NCBI GenBank assembly: GCA_045640165.1
Contig: JAZUEK010000067.1
Coordinates: forward strand, 1 to 22,211
Source: RGIG426 sp045640165
Lineage (GTDB): Bacteria; Bacillota; Clostridia; Oscillospirales; Acutalibacteraceae
Direction: 5' to 3'
DNA: 22,211 nt
How positions within the stretch are numbered: position 1 is the first letter of the stretch; each line of letters opens with the position of its first letter. Made by a program: the position numbers and the translations under genes. This document shows, piece after piece, positions 20,893 to 22,211 of this stretch. The notes under the pieces were generated by a model. That model was not told where the DNA came from and did not search any database. It saw only the letters and a program-made list of their open reading frames with translations.

Positions 20893-22211
20893 TTATTGCA
20901 TCGCGTCTTGTACCGCGCGTTCGGCGGCGTCTTGGGAGGAATAGTATTCCGGCAAAGACAAATCGTTGTTCACATACCACTGGCGCGGCATCAGTTTGCC
21001 GGTGTTTTCGGTGATGGAGGAGATGTCCGTTTCGGTGGATTCTCCGTCACGTACCTTGCGCGCCATCAGGATGGTGCGGCCTTCTTTGCCCATCGTGGTT
21101 TGGTAGGTGTTACTGCAGGTGAACAGAATGAGAATCTTGTCGTCGGCGCGCACGTCTACGTCGTTGTAGTTGTACCACGAGCGGAGTCGCGCTTCGGTGA
21201 TGTATTCCAAGAATTCTTGGTCGTTGTTGAAACCTGTTTGCAGGAAGTTGTACGCGCCCTCTTCGGTGCTGTCGTGGCTGATGACGGCAAACACTTTATA
21301 CTGGTTTTCGGCGTAGAGGGAACTGAACTCCACCAACGGCGCAGACTGGGCGTAGGCGAGGCTGTCGAGCAGTTTGTTCACGTTGGCGAACATCAGGCCG
21401 CTGTACATATTGTGGCCGTAAAGAATGGTCACGCGCGCATCGTCAGCGGCTTGTTTTGTGCTGTAGTCGCAGCGGTAGTCCATATAAATCGTACCGTTGC
21501 GGTCGTCCCCTTTATTGAAGTCGCGATGGAGGTAAAAATCGTTGTCGCGCGACTGGACGACGACGTAGCCCGGGTCGGCCAATTTTTCGTGCCAGTAGGG
21601 GCTGGTGGATTTGTATTTCACCCAACCGATGGTGTCGCCGTTTTTCTTATAGAGGTTTTTGAACGAGTCCAAAATACCGGCAGGGTAGATGCTGGTATCT
21701 TCGTCGGGATCGACCGGCTGTTTGCGCACGTCGTCGATGTGGGTGATGGTGTTCGTACCGGACATCGGCGTCAGCACAAAGTCGTTAAGCAGGACGCAGG
21801 AACTGCCGAGGAGCACGAGAATCGCGCAGATGCAGACACCTTTACGCACCAATTCCCACGCGCCGTCGCCTTTCTTCGGCAGAATGTTGCCGAGAAAACG
21901 CCAAATCCATTTATCTTTTTTCTTTTTCTTCTTCGCCGGAGCGGTCGGAGCGGTCGGAGCCGCAGGCGCTGCGGAAACCGCCGCTGTTGCCGGTGCGGAG
22001 ACGGGGGCTTTTGCGGCCGGTGCGGTGGCGGCAGTCGGCTGAGCGACTGTTTGCGCGGAGGGCTTGGGGAACGAGGTCAGCGGTTTTTTCTCCGGTGTGA
22101 CTACCGCGCTGGGCTGCGTCGGAATCGGCTGGAACGTCGGGCGAGGTTGCGCCGCCGGTTGAGCAGGGCGCGGTTGCGCCGCCGGTTGAGCAGGGCGCGG
22201 TTGTGCCGCCG
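20893..22211 (-). CDS. srtB: Class B sortase with long Pro/Ala-rich cytoplasmic extension (5' end outside window)
   Basis: The frame is open through the window edge, giving 438 visible residues without a start. The first roughly 105 are Pro/Ala/Gln/Thr-rich and disordered, starting with PAAQPRPAQ tandem repeats and ending in a Lys cluster (KKKKKDKWIW). A transmembrane anchor follows (VCICAILVLLGSSCVLL, about 124-140). The extracellular catalytic domain has the complete class B set: His in LYGHNMYSG (codon 21414-21412), Cys in LILFTCSNTYQ (codon 21117-21115) and Arg in EGRTILMARKV. It cleaves a sorting signal and joins the protein to peptidoglycan or to pilin subunits; no substrate gene is visible here. 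The TTG at 21852 could be mistaken for a start, but it would leave no basic cytoplasmic stretch and the frame clearly continues. It heads the thiI and CinA-sortase genes. Confidence 0.93.
   Translation of the reverse strand, partial: AAQPRPAQPAAQPRPAQPAAQPRPTFQPIPTQPSAVVTPEKKPLTSFPKPSAQTVAQPTAATAPAAKAPVSAPATAAVSAAPAAPTAPTAPAKKKKKKDKWIWRFLGNILPKKGDGAWELVRKGVCICAILVLLGSSCVLLNDFVLTPMSGTNTITHIDDVRKQPVDPDEDTSIYPAGILDSFKNLYKKNGDTIGWVKYKSTSPYWHEKLADPGYVVVQSRDNDFYLHRDFNKGDDRNGTIYMDYRCDYSTKQAADDARVTILYGHNMYSGLMFANVNKLLDSLAYAQSAPLVEFSSLYAENQYKVFAVISHDSTEEGAYNFLQTGFNNDQEFLEYITEARLRSWYNYNDVDVRADDKILILFTCSNTYQTTMGKEGRTILMARKVRDGESTETDISSITENTGKLMPRQWYVNNDLSLPEYYSSQDAAERAVQDAMQ
22145..22211 (-). repeat. 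27-bp in-frame tandem repeat in the sortase gene
   Basis: Two identical 27-base units (22145-22171 and 22172-22198) and the first 13 bases of a third, with one C to T change, run into the window edge. Each unit adds nine residues of the PAAQPRPAQ type to the cytoplasmic N-terminal region. Because the unit length is a multiple of three, changes in copy number would lengthen or shorten the protein without a frameshift. The total copy number cannot be seen. Confidence 0.88.

Noticed and set aside
20870..20980. A 37-codon N-terminal extension of thiI
   Set aside because: It runs through the 3' end of the sortase gene, and the family-typical start with a ribosome binding site is at 20869.
20893..21852. 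The sortase gene as a complete 319-codon gene starting at a TTG
   Set aside because: The frame stays open for another 119 codons to the window edge, with a Lys-rich stretch and tandem repeats, so the gene is partial and starts outside the window.

Overview
The window looks like a chromosomal segment of an uncultured, moderately GC-rich Clostridia bacterium (Firmicutes), most plausibly a gut lineage near Oscillospirales. This placement is inference. It rests on strong AGGAGG-type ribosome binding sites, -35/-10 promoters of the TTGACA/TATACT kind, the Firmicutes-type gene set (hemZ, a bifunctional Rel, zapA, class B sortase, a ThiI without a rhodanese domain) and a TnpV-type mobile-element gene of the kind found in clostridial transposons. 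No rRNA, tRNA or CRISPR array was seen.

Layout from left to right. (a) 1-638: the AT-richer edge of a mobile element with a 14-bp inverted repeat, tnpV and a small upstream partner. (b) 701-8098, minus strand: a housekeeping operon recJ - rel - dtd - MBL-fold hydrolase - hemZ - zinc-ribbon protein. It has a good promoter at 8070-8098 and a 17-bp-stem terminator at 701-738. (c) 8137-9600, plus strand: a divergent two-gene unit of an XRE regulator translationally coupled to a membrane-anchored GtrB/DPM-like glycosyltransferase, closed by a shared terminator. (d) 9615-11354: rmuC (minus) and a small Dabb-domain protein (plus), transcribed from back-to-back promoters whose -35 boxes touch. (e) 11400-12424, minus strand: zapA preceded by an unrecognised protein with an internal repeat. 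(f) 12595-15280, plus strand: an envelope-polysaccharide operon of two GT2 glycosyltransferases and rfbC, with a REP-associated tyrosine transposase (RAYT) gene overlapping the rfbC stop codon. (g) 15292-17674, minus strand: a two-gene ABC exporter with a promoter that contains a strong palindromic operator candidate. (h) 17689-22211, minus strand: class B sortase (5' end outside the window) - thiI - a remarkable fusion protein.

The most unusual gene is at 17689-19653. It is a single uninterrupted reading frame joining the KH-like and PncC amidohydrolase half of CinA (without the usual N-terminal COG1058 domain) to a transmembrane helix, a class B sortase-like domain in which the catalytic His and Cys are both missing, and a roughly 100-residue Thr/Pro-rich tail. 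A paralogous sortase B with an intact His and Cys lies two genes upstream in the same operon, and it has its own long Pro/Ala/Gln-rich cytoplasmic extension containing 27-bp tandem repeats. Second in interest is the RAYT gene. Two inverted copies of a 26-bp REP-like hairpin, each with the diagnostic GTAG foot, lie inside its own coding sequence; they differ only by one compensatory base pair.

The operons combine stringent response and DNA repair (rel, recJ), tRNA quality control and modification (dtd, thiI), cell division (zapA), surface glycan synthesis (three GT2 enzymes, rfbC) and surface-protein handling (sortases).
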